Positions 24,428-33,006 of a stretch of DNA of 40,720 bases are shown piece by piece. The stretch is from Synechococcaceae cyanobacterium (GTDB lineage Bacteria; Cyanobacteriota; Cyanobacteriia; PCC-6307; Cyanobiaceae). Under the pieces are notes generated by a model. It was not told where the DNA came from. It saw only the letters and a program-made list of their open reading frames with translations, and did no database searches. The stretch covers positions 1 through 40,720 of the forward strand of contig CANCJV010000037.1 of the NCBI GenBank assembly GCA_947378425.1, given 5' to 3'. The translations under genes and the position numbers were made by a program. Numbering within the stretch: the first letter of the stretch is position 1; every line of letters begins with the position of its first letter.

Positions 24428-26041
24428 ATGTCACGGCCCAAGTGCTGCAGACAACCTGCTGTTGTCCATGTGCTGATCGGCGTGGTGGTGCCGTTGCTGC
24501 CCTCTGTGCTCGCTCCGGCCTCTGCCGCAGCCGCCGAGCTCAACCTCACGGGGATGGGGCACTACAGCGATGCCAGTTCAGGGACCTCCTCCCAGAACCA
24601 GGTGACCAGCGTCGCCCAATTCAGCGACGTGCGGCCCAGCGACTGGGCCTATCAGGCCCTGAGCAACCTGGTGGAGCGCTATGGCTGTGTCGCCGGATAT
24701 CCGGCCGGCACCTTTGGGGGCCATGGCTCCCTCAGTCGTTATGAGGCAGCGGCCCTGCTCAATGCCTGCCTCGATCGGGTCACCGAGGTCACCGATGAGC
24801 TGCGCCGCCTGATGCAGGAGTTCGGCAAGGAGCTGGCGGTGATCCGCGGCCGGGTCGACGGCCTCGAGGCCAAGGTGGGCGAACTGGAGGCCACCCAGTT
24901 CTCGACCACCACCAAGCTCGACGGCATGGCCGTGTTCGTGCTTGGCGCCAATGCCTTCAGTGGCTCAGCCCACGATCTGGTGAACAACGCTCGTGCCAGC
25001 GAAGGGGGCACCAGCTTCAACTACGACCTCGAGCTCAACTTCGACACCAGCTTCAACGGCAAGGATCTGCTGCATACGGTGCTGCGCGCCGGCAACTTCG
25101 CCGATTCAGCCTTCGGCAACGGCGGCCTCAACGAACTGGAGGTGGCCTTCCAACAAGACTGCGGCACCGGCACCGATTGCGGCGACGTGGTGGCGATCGA
25201 CAAGATCTTCTATCAGTTTCCGATCGGCTCGAATTGGATGGCCACCTTCGGCGGCCGAGTCGGCCAGGAGGACATGCTGGCGGTTTCGCCCAGCGCCTAT
25301 CCCGACGACACCATCCTCGATCTTTTTACCTATAACGGCGCCCCCGCTGCCTACAACCACAACCTCGGTCCCGGCGCCGGCCTCTGGTGGAAGTCCAACG
25401 CCTGGAGCGTCTCTGCCAACTATGTGGCGGCACTGGGGGATGTCGGCAATCCCAATCTCGGTGGTATCGGCAATGGCAACTCCCAGGCAGCCGGAACGGT
25501 GCAGCTGGCCTACGCCCGTGAAAACTGGGCTCTTGCCGGCCTCTACAGCTATGTGCAACAGAACACCGAGATCCCAGGCACCACCCCCTTCGCGGCCGGT
25601 GACTGGGCGAGCACCGGCGCCGGCCATCTCAACGCCTTCGCTCTCAGTGGCTACTGGCAGCCTCAGGTCAGCGGCTGGTTCCCCTCGATCAGTGCCGGTT
25701 GGGGCTACAACGCCTACGACTACGGCCAGGCCGTACCCAGCGGCAGCCTCAAGGACAGCCAGTCCTGGTATGTGGGCCTGCAATGGCAAAACGCCTTTGC
25801 TGAGGCCAACAGCCTCGGCCTGGCTCTGGGGCAGCCGGTGTTCGCCACCGGACTCACCGGTGGCCAGACCCCCAACGACGGTAACTATGCCTTTGAGCTC
25901 TGGTACAAGATTCAAGCCACCGACCATATCGCCGTGACTCCGGCGATCTTCTACCTGAGCCGCCCTGCCGGACAGTTCACACCGTCGGGACAATCCTTCG
26001 AAAACCTCGGGGCCCTGGTCAAGAGCACCTTCAAGTTCTGA
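24428..26041 (+). CDS. SLH-domain OprB-type outer-membrane porin (SomA/SomB-like)
   Basis: A major outer-membrane porin typical of cyanobacteria, 537 residues from ATG 24428. Order: Sec signal peptide (hydrophobic LIGVVVPLLPSVLAPASAAAA, ~16-36); one SLH domain (~64-118: FSDVRPSDWAYQALSNL, then GYPAGTFGGHGSLSRYEAAALLN), which binds pyruvylated cell-wall glycan; a short coiled coil (~120-155); and a beta-barrel of the carbohydrate-selective OprB type to the end. The last residue is Phe (KSTFKF), as needed for outer-membrane assembly. It should allow passive entry of small solutes and ions and tie the outer membrane to the peptidoglycan. The frame is open back to 24302, but only the 24428 start gives a signal peptide. 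A hairpin 27 bp downstream may end transcription. Confidence 0.92.
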   Translation: MSRPKCCRQPAVVHVLIGVVVPLLPSVLAPASAAAAELNLTGMGHYSDASSGTSSQNQVTSVAQFSDVRPSDWAYQALSNLVERYGCVAGYPAGTFGGHGSLSRYEAAALLNACLDRVTEVTDELRRLMQEFGKELAVIRGRVDGLEAKVGELEATQFSTTTKLDGMAVFVLGANAFSGSAHDLVNNARASEGGTSFNYDLELNFDTSFNGKDLLHTVLRAGNFADSAFGNGGLNELEVAFQQDCGTGTDCGDVVAIDKIFYQFPIGSNWMATFGGRVGQEDMLAVSPSAYPDDTILDLFTYNGAPAAYNHNLGPGAGLWWKSNAWSVSANYVAALGDVGNPNLGGIGNGNSQAAGTVQLAYARENWALAGLYSYVQQNTEIPGTTPFAAGDWASTGAGHLNAFALSGYWQPQVSGWFPSISAGWGYNAYDYGQAVPSGSLKDSQSWYVGLQWQNAFAEANSLGLALGQPVFATGLTGGQTPNDGNYAFELWYKIQATDHIAVTPAIFYLSRPAGQFTPSGQSFENLGALVKSTFKF

Positions 26042-26067
26042 TTCCTGGTTCAACGCCTCCCTTGCCT

Positions 26068-26090
26068 GGGCCGCTTCCAGTCTGCGGCCC
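26068..26090 (+). terminator. Hairpin after the porin gene
   Basis: GGGCCGC-TTCCAGTCT-GCGGCCC is a perfect 7-bp stem with a 9-nt loop, 27 bp after the porin stop. No U-run follows. Confidence 0.45.
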
Positions 26091-26245
26091 CGCATTCGGC
26101 CCCGATCTCAGCGTCAAGCTCAACTCCGCAGCTCAAGCCAACAGATCGGATCAGCCCGAATTCTCAGCTGCCTTCTGCAGGCGACTCCCTGTGAGCGGAC
26201 CTGTTGATTACAGCCCAACCCCGATTTTCATCACCCCCAGCTGTC

Positions 26246-26518
26246 ATGTTCAAATCATCCCGCAGTGCCCACCGCGCCATCGTGCCGTTTGCGTCCCTGC
26301 CGTTGCTACTCACAGCCATCACCGGTGTGATCTACAGCATTCTTGATCAAAAGGGCATCGAAGCCGACTGGCTGATTCAGATTCACAGCGGCCATTTCGG
26401 GCCGATCAATCTGCAGCCCTACTACGCCTATGTGCTGGGATTCTGCCTGTTGCTGCTGATCGTCACGGGCCTGGTGATGTGGTTCCGCACCCGCCGCCGT
26501 CCAATCACCAAGGGCTGA
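26246..26518 (+). CDS. Small two-helix membrane protein, PepSY-associated type
   Basis: 90 residues from ATG 26246. Pattern: basic start with SAHRAIVPFASLPLLLTAITGVIYSIL (helix 1), a short outside loop with WLIQIHSGHFGPINLQPYYAYV, then LGFCLLLLIVTGLVMWF (helix 2) and a basic tail. The RxxHRxIxPxxxLPLLLTxITGV pattern and IHxG loop are those of PepSY-associated transmembrane proteins, which often accompany iron or metal uptake and heme-like redox proteins. Alone it gives no firm function. An in-frame ATG at 26204 is possible, but the conserved part begins after 26246. The gene lies 205 bp after the porin and before a strong hairpin. Confidence 0.7.
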   Translation: MFKSSRSAHRAIVPFASLPLLLTAITGVIYSILDQKGIEADWLIQIHSGHFGPINLQPYYAYVLGFCLLLLIVTGLVMWFRTRRRPITKG

Positions 26519-26852
26519 CATCAGATTGCAGATCGGCCCGAATCGTCGTCGTTCTGAATCTTGCCATGGTCAAGCGCTTGGCCCAAGGCCAAGCTTGTTC
26601 TCCTGAACTTATTCCGGCTTTCAGGCTGCTTCGAGCTGGAGCCAACCCCCAGACTTCATCCCCCGATAGCCAGGGTCAATCCTGGAGGGAAGACATGACG
26701 TGGTCAGAACAATGGCAAGACAAGGCTCGGCCCTCAGCGGCTTCAGCAACGGTGCATCGCTCCCAGCAAATTGACCCCGACGGGATCGCAGCTTGTTGCT
26801 GTCTGGGCTAGACTGTTGTCAACTTTTTCAGTCCCCCCTGCTGGTGACGCCG
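26519..26852. other. Intergenic, 334 bp, no gene seen
   Basis: Apart from the hairpin at 26576-26594 nothing is recognised. Frames here have stops or odd composition. The part just before 26853 presumably carries the promoter and leader of the small secreted-protein gene. Confidence 0.45.
26576..26594 (+). terminator. Strong hairpin 57 bp after the PepSY-type gene
   Basis: GCTTGGCC-CAA-GGCCAAGC is a perfect 8-bp stem with a 3-nt loop, followed by TTGTTCTCCT, a weak T-rich tail. This is the best intrinsic-terminator candidate in the window. Confidence 0.55.
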
Positions 26853-27086
26853 ATGAACGTGTTAGCGAAGTCCATGCTGCTTGGCGTCATGCTCGGCCCG
26901 CTGGTTCTGCCCGGTGCGAGCTTGGCGGCCGCTGCTTGCAAAGTCAACAAGGAGTTTCACGGGGCCGCCCCGTCGGTGATTGTTCAAGATGCCCTCTACG
27001 AGAAGTTTCAGTTTCCTCTCAAGCGCGTGGATTGCCGTGATGACGGCCTCTGTTATCAGCGCTGGGGTAAAGACTGCGGCGTCTGA
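26853..27086 (+). CDS. Small secreted hypothetical protein with four Cys
   Basis: 77 residues from ATG 26853. A Sec signal peptide is clear (NVLAKSMLLGVMLGPLVLPGASLAAAA, cleavage after the Ala run), leaving a ~50-residue mature protein. Its four Cys lie in AACKV, VDCRDD, GLCYQ and KDCGV, so two disulphides are likely. No family is recognised. The frame is open back to 26793, but that would put hydrophilic residues before the signal peptide. The gene converges with the histidine kinase gene, whose stop lies 35 bp away; a 7-bp inverted repeat (CTGAGCC at 27083-27089, GGCTCAG at 27119-27125) spans the junction and could end transcription from both sides. Confidence 0.62.
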   Translation: MNVLAKSMLLGVMLGPLVLPGASLAAAACKVNKEFHGAAPSVIVQDALYEKFQFPLKRVDCRDDGLCYQRWGKDCGV

Positions 27087-27121
27087 GCCGGCCCTGCATG
27101 ACATTCAGCCGCAACTGAGGC

Positions 27122-28432
27122 TCAGCCGGGATTGACGATGGAGAAACTGGAACCCGGCAATGCGGGCAGATCCACCTCGAAGCAACTGCCGGATCCAGGT
27201 TCACTGTTCAGCTGAATGCGGCCACCATGCAGGCTGCAGATGCGGGCGGCGATCGCCAGTCCCAGGCCCGAACCGCCGTCACTGCGATCCTGGCGGGCCC
27301 GCCAGAAGCGATCGAAGACCCTGGCCTGTTGATCGGGATTCAGGCCAATGCCGCTGTCAAGCACCGAGATGCGCGCCAGCCGACCACGTCGCTGGGCGCT
27401 GACGCGGACCAGTCCACCCGGTTCGGTGTAGCGGCGGGCATTGTCGAGCAGGTTGCGCACCAGGCGATGCAGGAGTGGGCCATAGCCACAGATCCTGATG
27501 CCGGGGGAGATGTCAGCGACGAGTTTCAGCTGCTTCTGGGTGAACAGATCCTGCTGCAGATCCAATTCCTGCTCCAACAGTTCAGACAGATCCAGCGGCT
27601 CGGCACGACCCAGCCGATGCTCGCCATTCTTCGCCAGTAGCAACAGATCATCGACCAGTTGCTGCATCTGTTCGCTGGCGCTGGCGATGGCCTCAAAGCG
27701 GCGCCGCTGGGAGCGCTCGTGCAGCTGGGTTTCCACCAGGCCCATCTCCGCATTCGCCGCCATGGCCGCCAGGGGCCCCCGCAGCTCATGGGAGGCATCG
27801 AGGCTGAACTGGCGCAGCCGTTCCAGCGTCGCCTTCACCGGGGCCACGGCCCTGCGGGTCAGCAGCCAGGAGCTGACGGCACTGAGCACCATGGCGATCA
27901 ACAGCGCCGCACTCAAGGTGAGATCCAGCTGGCGCAGGCGTTCCTGCACGGGCTCCAACCCGGCGCTGATCCGCAACCACACCCTCTGATTCGGGCTACC
28001 CCAGGCTTTGGCCGAACTGCCCGCGATCACCAGGGCAATCCACCCCGGCCCCTGCTGCCACTGGTTGGCCTGAAGGGGATTCTCCGCCGGCAAGCGACCC
28101 ATGCTGCGGATGTCACCCAACCGGGCCACGGCGTCCTGATCCCGGTTGGTGAACCACTCCACCAGCAGATGGGCGCTGCGGAAGTCGCGGCGGCTCTGCT
28201 GCAGCTCCCGCTCCCGGCCCGGGCCCGGTACAGGCAGGCTGGCCAGATCTTCACCGATCAGGGCCAGCTGGCTGCGGGTTTCCGCCAGCTCGATCTGCCA
28301 GGTGATGCCCCGCACCACCAGGGCCACGGTGACCAGAGCGAGGCCCAGGCTGCCGAGATAGAGCAGGAACAGCTCACGCCGCTGCCGCATCAGAACCTGC
28401 TCGGAGCCGACAGGTTGCCGTTTCGACTTCAA
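27122..28432 (-). CDS. Two-component sensor histidine kinase
   Basis: A membrane sensor kinase of 436 residues, RppB/NrsS-like in layout. TM1 (~21-43), a periplasmic sensor region of ~130 residues, TM2 (~172-191), then DHp with the phosphorylated His in DASHELRGPL (His ~215) and an HATPase domain with NLLDNARRY (N box), DSGIGL (G1) and GSGLGLAIA (G2). The sensor region has no known domain; it is Arg/Gln/Trp-rich, so the stimulus is unknown. The start is TTG 28432, overlapping the regulator stop as TTGA; ATG 28390 is an alternative that would still keep TM1. It is the last gene of the likely pga operon, so it probably phosphorylates the adjacent regulator in response to an envelope or surface signal. 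Confidence 0.92.
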   Translation of the reverse strand: MKSKRQPVGSEQVLMRQRRELFLLYLGSLGLALVTVALVVRGITWQIELAETRSQLALIGEDLASLPVPGPGRERELQQSRRDFRSAHLLVEWFTNRDQDAVARLGDIRSMGRLPAENPLQANQWQQGPGWIALVIAGSSAKAWGSPNQRVWLRISAGLEPVQERLRQLDLTLSAALLIAMVLSAVSSWLLTRRAVAPVKATLERLRQFSLDASHELRGPLAAMAANAEMGLVETQLHERSQRRRFEAIASASEQMQQLVDDLLLLAKNGEHRLGRAEPLDLSELLEQELDLQQDLFTQKQLKLVADISPGIRICGYGPLLHRLVRNLLDNARRYTEPGGLVRVSAQRRGRLARISVLDSGIGLNPDQQARVFDRFWRARQDRSDGGSGLGLAIAARICSLHGGRIQLNSEPGSGSCFEVDLPALPGSSFSIVNPG

Positions 28433-29109
28433 ACTGACGCCTCCCGCAGCCGATAGCCCATGCCGTGAATGGTTTCAATCGGGTCGTCACTGCCGGCTGC
28501 CTTGAGTTTGCGGCGCAAGTTGTTGAGGTGGGTCTTCACGGTGTTTTCGCTGGCGTCCTTGTCCATGGACCAGAGATGGTCCAGCAGGTGGCTGCGGCTC
28601 ACCAGCCGTGCCGGATGGCGCAGAAACCATTCCAGCAATTGCAGCTCCTTGGAGGTGAGCGCCAGCTCCACTCCCTGGACCAGCACCCGTGCCTGCAGGG
28701 GATCAAGCTGGATGGTTCCCCAGTGCAGCTGGGTGGGCTGGTAACTGCGGGCGGAGCGGCGTTCCAGCGATCGGATCCGGGCGGAGAGTTCCGCCATCCG
28801 GAAGGGTTTCACCAGATAGTCGTCGGCTCCGCTCTGCAGACCCTGCACCACATCATCCAGATCATCGCGGGCGGTGAGCATCATCACCAGGGTGCTCCTG
28901 CCATGACGGCGCAGCTCAGCCACCACCGACAGACCGTCCAGTCCCGGCAGCATCCAGTCGAGCAGGGCCAGGTCGTAGTCGCCGTCCAGCAGCGCATCGA
29001 GGGCCTGGCGACCATCCGCCAACCAGAGAACCCCATGCTGTTCCCGCTGCAGATAATCGACCAGCGGTTCCGCCAGGCGCCCGTCGTCCTCAGCTAACAG
29101 GATGCGCAT
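28429..29109 (-). CDS. OmpR-family response regulator
   Basis: A two-component DNA-binding regulator of 226 residues. The receiver domain begins MRILLAEDDGRLAEPL with acidic pair Asp8/Asp9, phospho-acceptor Asp51 in LLDWMLPGLDG, Thr79 in MMLTARDD and Lys101 in YLVKPF. The C-terminal winged helix (~125-222) has LTSKELQLLEWFLRHP, SENTVKTHLNNLRRKL and the closing IHGMGYRL. ATG 29109 fits the receiver start; it overlaps the preceding pgaD-like gene by 20 bp and its stop overlaps the kinase start. Closest in style to RppA/NrsR-type cyanobacterial regulators, but here embedded in a PNAG gene cluster, so control of that cluster is the obvious inference. Confidence 0.94.
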   Translation of the reverse strand: MRILLAEDDGRLAEPLVDYLQREQHGVLWLADGRQALDALLDGDYDLALLDWMLPGLDGLSVVAELRRHGRSTLVMMLTARDDLDDVVQGLQSGADDYLVKPFRMAELSARIRSLERRSARSYQPTQLHWGTIQLDPLQARVLVQGVELALTSKELQLLEWFLRHPARLVSRSHLLDHLWSMDKDASENTVKTHLNNLRRKLKAAGSDDPIETIHGMGYRLREASV

Positions 29110-29638
29110 GCGGGATCGTCTGGGGTTCGTCGAGGTCCTGAGGGATGGTGCGGATCGCGGTGATGTCACCGTTGGCGTCATGGCTCACCTCGCTGATCCT
29201 GGCGTGCCGGACGCGAAACAAGATCCGCTCCTGAAGTCGAAAGCTGCTGGCCAGCTCCTGCCGCGACACGGGCAAGGGCACGGACAAGGGCAGCAGGGCT
29301 GGTTCGGGCTGCGGGGGGGGCAGCAGGCAGGGGCGACGGCGGCGTTGCCGCTGCAGGCCCAGACCGACAGCGGTGACCACACCTCCCTTCCAGGCCAGGG
29401 GGCCCGCCACGGCCACCAAGGCGACCCAGAGCCCGGCGGTCAGTCCACGGCTCAACCAGCGGGTGCTTGCGGCCCCTTCGGCGCAGCGATCCAGGATCGG
29501 TTCAGCCCGGGGTGGTCGGCAGGAGGTCGAGGCGATGGGGCCGCTGCTCTCCTGGGGATCCAGGTGCAGGCTCGACAGAGAGAGGCTGTCCACCGAGAGG
29601 CCATCCAGGGAGTGGTAATCCAAGGAGGTGGATTCCAA
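29090..29638 (-). CDS. pgaD: PgaD-like membrane protein (candidate)
   Basis: 182 residues, placed directly after pgaC as in pgaABCD. In E. coli, PgaD is a small inner-membrane partner of PgaC needed for polymer synthesis. Here a hydrophobic region (GLTAGLWVALVAVAGPLAW plus GGVVTAVGLGL, ~65-95) could form two short helices, followed by a basic, Pro-rich stretch and a cytoplasmic C-terminal part, ELASSFRLQERILFRVRHAR then SEVSHDANGDITAI. This has the order and spacing of the PgaD tail (a helix of Leu/Gln, then a short strand with Gly-Asp/Gln). Sequence identity is low, so the call is an inference from context and layout. The N-terminus is a repetitive Ser/Leu/Asp stretch (SLDYHSLDGLSVDSLSLSSL). 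Start TTG 29638 follows an in-frame TAA; other starts are possible. Confidence 0.55.
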   Translation of the reverse strand: MESTSLDYHSLDGLSVDSLSLSSLHLDPQESSGPIASTSCRPPRAEPILDRCAEGAASTRWLSRGLTAGLWVALVAVAGPLAWKGGVVTAVGLGLQRQRRRRPCLLPPPQPEPALLPLSVPLPVSRQELASSFRLQERILFRVRHARISEVSHDANGDITAIRTIPQDLDEPQTIPHAHPVS

Positions 29639-29711
29639 GGGGGGAAGTTAGTTCGATACAGCACAGCGTCGTTGACGTCGGGCCAGAAATCGGCAAGACG
29701 TGCCTTGGCCC

Positions 29712-30917
29712 TCAGCCCGGTTGCCCTCGATCAGGACTGACCCAACGGGCCCGCAGCGACCGGCGCCGCAGGGCCACCCGGGGCAGGGCGACAAGGGAGG
29801 CCAGCAAGGTGATCAGCCAGAACAGCACCGGGTACCAGATCATCCAGAAGACGATGCGCCTGAGCCCGGGGTCATAGGGGCGGTCCAGCTCGAAACTGAC
29901 CAGAAATTGCAGCAGGCAGACCAGGGGCAGCAGGGACACGCTGGCCGCGGGGGGCAGGCCCAGGAGCAGGCACGCCACCAGGGCGTAGGCCCAGACCAGG
30001 CTGGCCAGGGGTTCCAGCAGCAGGGGCAGCAGATGCCATTGGCGTGGACTGACCAGCAGGTCGAGATGGCTGCCGATCACCTGCAGCCCCCCTTCGGCCC
30101 AGCGCAGCCGCTGCCGCCAGAGGCCGCGCAGGGTTTCCGGCATCAGGATCCAGATCAGGGCATGGGGTTCGTAGTCCACCTGCCAGCCGGCCCGCTGCAG
30201 CTTCCAGGTGATGGCGATGTCCTCGGTGAGACAGTTGCTGTCCCAGTAGCCCACCTGGTGCAACGCCGAGCGGCGGAAGGCACCGATCACCCCCGAAACG
30301 CAGAACAGGCCGCCGCTGAGCGCCTGGGCCCGTTTGATCAGGCCAATGATCACCGAGAATTCGCCGACCTGAAGGCGGCCCAGCAGGGTGGTGCGGTTGC
30401 GGATGCGCGGGTTTCCGGTCACCGCCGCCAGGCGATCGCGGCCGGGGAAATGGCGCATCAGCCAGGCCAGAGCATGGCGATCGAGCAGGGCATCGGCATC
30501 GATACACACCAGCCATTCGTGCTTGGCGATCAGGGCACCGGCGCGCAGGGCCAGGGCCTTGCCCTGGTTGCTGGCCAGATGCACCACCCGCAGCCGACTG
30601 TTCGCTGCCGCCAGCTGATTGAGTTGGCGGCCCGTGTCATCACTGCTGCCGTCATTGATGGCGATCACCTCGAACTCGGGCCATTCGACCGCCAGGGCCG
30701 CCGCCAGGGTTTCCACCAGCAGGGGACCTTCGTTGAAGCAGGGGATCAGGATGCTCACCGGCAGGGGCAACGGCATGCGGGCGGGCAGCACCAGCCAGCG
30801 TTCCCGGCGTTCCCGCAGCCAGAAGAACACCAGGGCCATGCCGCTCCAGAGCAGCGCCATCACGATCGGATAGATCGCCACGTAGTTGGTCAACAGCGTG
30901 GCCAGGGCCTGGCTCAA
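29712..30917 (-). CDS. pgaC: PgaC-type family 2 glycosyltransferase (PNAG synthase)
   Basis: An inner-membrane processive glycosyltransferase that polymerises N-acetylglucosamine from UDP-GlcNAc into poly-beta-1,6-GlcNAc. 401 residues: two N-terminal membrane stretches (~12-33), a cytoplasmic GT2 domain, and three or four C-terminal helices. Catalytic features are visible: AINDGSSDD (Asp89), DAD at 140-142, TED at 231-233 and QRLRW (269-273), the Q-x-x-R-W signature of processive enzymes. The C-terminal WVSPDRG matches the end typical of PgaC. The start is TTG 30917, overlapping the pgaB stop as TTGA, so the two are coupled. The gene 73 bp downstream is pgaD-like. Length is close to the ~440 of E. 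coli PgaC. Confidence 0.9.
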   Translation of the reverse strand: MSQALATLLTNYVAIYPIVMALLWSGMALVFFWLRERRERWLVLPARMPLPLPVSILIPCFNEGPLLVETLAAALAVEWPEFEVIAINDGSSDDTGRQLNQLAAANSRLRVVHLASNQGKALALRAGALIAKHEWLVCIDADALLDRHALAWLMRHFPGRDRLAAVTGNPRIRNRTTLLGRLQVGEFSVIIGLIKRAQALSGGLFCVSGVIGAFRRSALHQVGYWDSNCLTEDIAITWKLQRAGWQVDYEPHALIWILMPETLRGLWRQRLRWAEGGLQVIGSHLDLLVSPRQWHLLPLLLEPLASLVWAYALVACLLLGLPPAASVSLLPLVCLLQFLVSFELDRPYDPGLRRIVFWMIWYPVLFWLITLLASLVALPRVALRRRSLRARWVSPDRGQPG

Positions 30918-32956
30918 CGGGGAGGCTCCGGAGCGCTGGAGTGACTGGCCAGCACCGGCGCGATCAAGGCCGGATCGGGGTTGGCCCGGAAGGGGCTGTC
31001 GGGGTAGTAGCCCACATGCCGTACACCGAGGGCGTAGAGCCAGCGCAACTGCTGCGCCAGCTCCGCAGAGGGCAGATCCCGGCGCTTGGACCAGTCGGTG
31101 CTCTGCAGCTCGAACACCACCCGCGACAGGCCCTGGGGCTGGGCTCGCACCCGGGCCACCAGCTGCCCCAGAAAGGCCTCGGCATCGCCGGCTTTCTCCA
31201 TGTACGGCATGGCCTCGAGCGCGGTGAAGTCGTAGGTGCGCAGGGCCGAGGACAGGGACTGGCTGTACCAGGCCTGGGCACGGGGGTTGAGCACCACCTG
31301 GGCATAGAGATTACGGGCGGTGAGCAGCTGGGGCTGGTTGCGACGCACTTCAGCGGCCAGCTGGGTGGTGAGCCCGTTGAGATAGTCGGTCTTGAGCTCG
31401 CTCCAGCGATTCAGGGCCGCAGCATTGCCGCGGATCGCCGCCAGATCGCTGGACAGGCCCCAGTGGCGGTATTGGTTCAAGGCGGTCGAGCTGCCGTCCT
31501 CGTAGTCGCTGAGGGTGACGTCGTCGTGGAACAGCAGGCCATCGAAGCTGGCCCGGCGTCCCAGATCTTCATAGATGGTGCGCACCTTCTGCATGGCGAT
31601 GGCCGAAAACGGCGACAGGCGCCGGTAGCCCGTGGCCAGGTGGCCGCTGCGGTTCGGCAGGGTCACCACCCGATCGTTCGCCCCGGGGGTGCCTTTGGGC
31701 AGCACGAAGGCCAGCACCGGCATCCAGGCGTAGAGCCGCCGCACCCGGGTACGGGTGCGGATCTCCCAGGCCACGTGATTGAACAGGTCATCGCGCAGCG
31801 GCAGCACCCGGTTGGGGAAGTAAAGGGCGTCCGCGACACCATCGCCATCGGGATCAGCGAAGGCCTGGAGGTAAACGGTGTTGACCCCCATGGCATTGAT
31901 GCGGGCCAGCAACAGGGCCAGGTTGCGTTCCGTCTGGGCGGGATTGGGATCGTGAATGGCATCCAGATCCACGTGCATCACCTTGGCGGCGCGCCAGTGG
32001 TCGTTGCCGTTGCGCTGGCGCAGCTCCAGTTCCTGGGCCCACTGACTGATGCTGCCCAGTTCCGGACCGATCAGAATCCGCCCCAGCGATGTCAGGGGAC
32101 CCCTGATCGGGTTGGCGCTGTCATCGAGCGTGAGCCCCACCGGCATCCCCTGCTCGGCGGCGATCCGTTGAACGGTGGTGTTGTAACGGCCGTAGGGCCA
32201 AACGATCAGCCGCGGCGAGCGGCCCAGCTGGGAGCGCAGCAGAGCGTTGTTGCGGGCCAGATCGGCCTGGATGCGCTGCTGGTAGCTGATCTCCGTTTCG
32301 TAGCCAAGGCCAGGCCGGTAGGCCCGGGTGGTGGCAGCGGGCTCGGAGTTGGCCTGGGGGTTGCCGATGATGCCGTGGTGCAGGTCGTAGCTGTGGCTGG
32401 CCACCTCCACCAGGCCGCTGGCCTGCATCGCCCGCAACTGGTCCCAACGGAGGAAGCGGGAGCGATCCAGCTTCTGGTCGCCATAGGCCACCGTGCCGTG
32501 ATCGGGCTCCAGCCAACGGCCCACCACCGCCACCACGGCCGGAACCTTGAAGCGTTGCAGCAAGGGGAAGGCCTGGGTGTAGACACTGCTGTAGCCATCA
32601 TCGAAGCTGAGCAGCACCGGCCGGCGCGGCAGGGGCGGACCGCCGTTGCGGGCTCGCAGCAGCTGGGTCACCGATACGGGGTGATAGCCGTGCTCCTGCA
32701 ACCAGGTCAGCTGGCTGGCCAACTGGTCTGGAGTGACAGCGAAGTCAGCGCTGACGGCTGTGGGGCGTTCGCTGATGTCGTGGTAGGCAAGAACCAGCAG
32801 ATTGGTGTCAGAGCTGGCATTGGCGTTGGCCGCTGCCTGGCTCGGCTGGGCCGTCCTGGCAAGCAGGGCCAGCGCGACGGCAACCAGCGCCCTGGGCCGA
32901 AGGAGCGGAAGCCTCGCCCTTGCCATGGATCGCAACGGGAAACCGAAAACAAGCAT
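30914..32956 (-). CDS. pgaB: PgaB-type poly-GlcNAc N-deacetylase
   Basis: An exported enzyme of ~680 residues that removes some acetyl groups from poly-beta-1,6-GlcNAc so that it can leave the cell. After the signal peptide (PRALVAVALALLARTAQPSQAAA) comes the NodB-type deacetylase with VLAYHDI, the metal/catalytic SFDDGYSS (~117-124), and HSYDLHH (~188-194). The C-terminal half from about residue 325 (VMHVDLDAIHDPNPAQTERN onward, with FDGLLFHDDVTLSDYED) is the glycoside-hydrolase-like GHL13 domain that binds and can cut the polymer. The frame is open to TTG 32983; starts at 32956 and 32926 both leave a signal peptide. It follows the ABC ATPase gene by ~50 bp. There is no lipobox Cys, unlike the E. 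coli lipoprotein. Confidence 0.91.
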   Translation of the reverse strand: MLVFGFPLRSMARARLPLLRPRALVAVALALLARTAQPSQAAANANASSDTNLLVLAYHDISERPTAVSADFAVTPDQLASQLTWLQEHGYHPVSVTQLLRARNGGPPLPRRPVLLSFDDGYSSVYTQAFPLLQRFKVPAVVAVVGRWLEPDHGTVAYGDQKLDRSRFLRWDQLRAMQASGLVEVASHSYDLHHGIIGNPQANSEPAATTRAYRPGLGYETEISYQQRIQADLARNNALLRSQLGRSPRLIVWPYGRYNTTVQRIAAEQGMPVGLTLDDSANPIRGPLTSLGRILIGPELGSISQWAQELELRQRNGNDHWRAAKVMHVDLDAIHDPNPAQTERNLALLLARINAMGVNTVYLQAFADPDGDGVADALYFPNRVLPLRDDLFNHVAWEIRTRTRVRRLYAWMPVLAFVLPKGTPGANDRVVTLPNRSGHLATGYRRLSPFSAIAMQKVRTIYEDLGRRASFDGLLFHDDVTLSDYEDGSSTALNQYRHWGLSSDLAAIRGNAAALNRWSELKTDYLNGLTTQLAAEVRRNQPQLLTARNLYAQVVLNPRAQAWYSQSLSSALRTYDFTALEAMPYMEKAGDAEAFLGQLVARVRAQPQGLSRVVFELQSTDWSKRRDLPSAELAQQLRWLYALGVRHVGYYPDSPFRANPDPALIAPVLASHSSAPEPPR

Positions 32957-33006
32957 CGGGCGATTCTGGTGTTGGGACGGCAAGGATTGGGTAAGAATTG
33001 CCGCCC

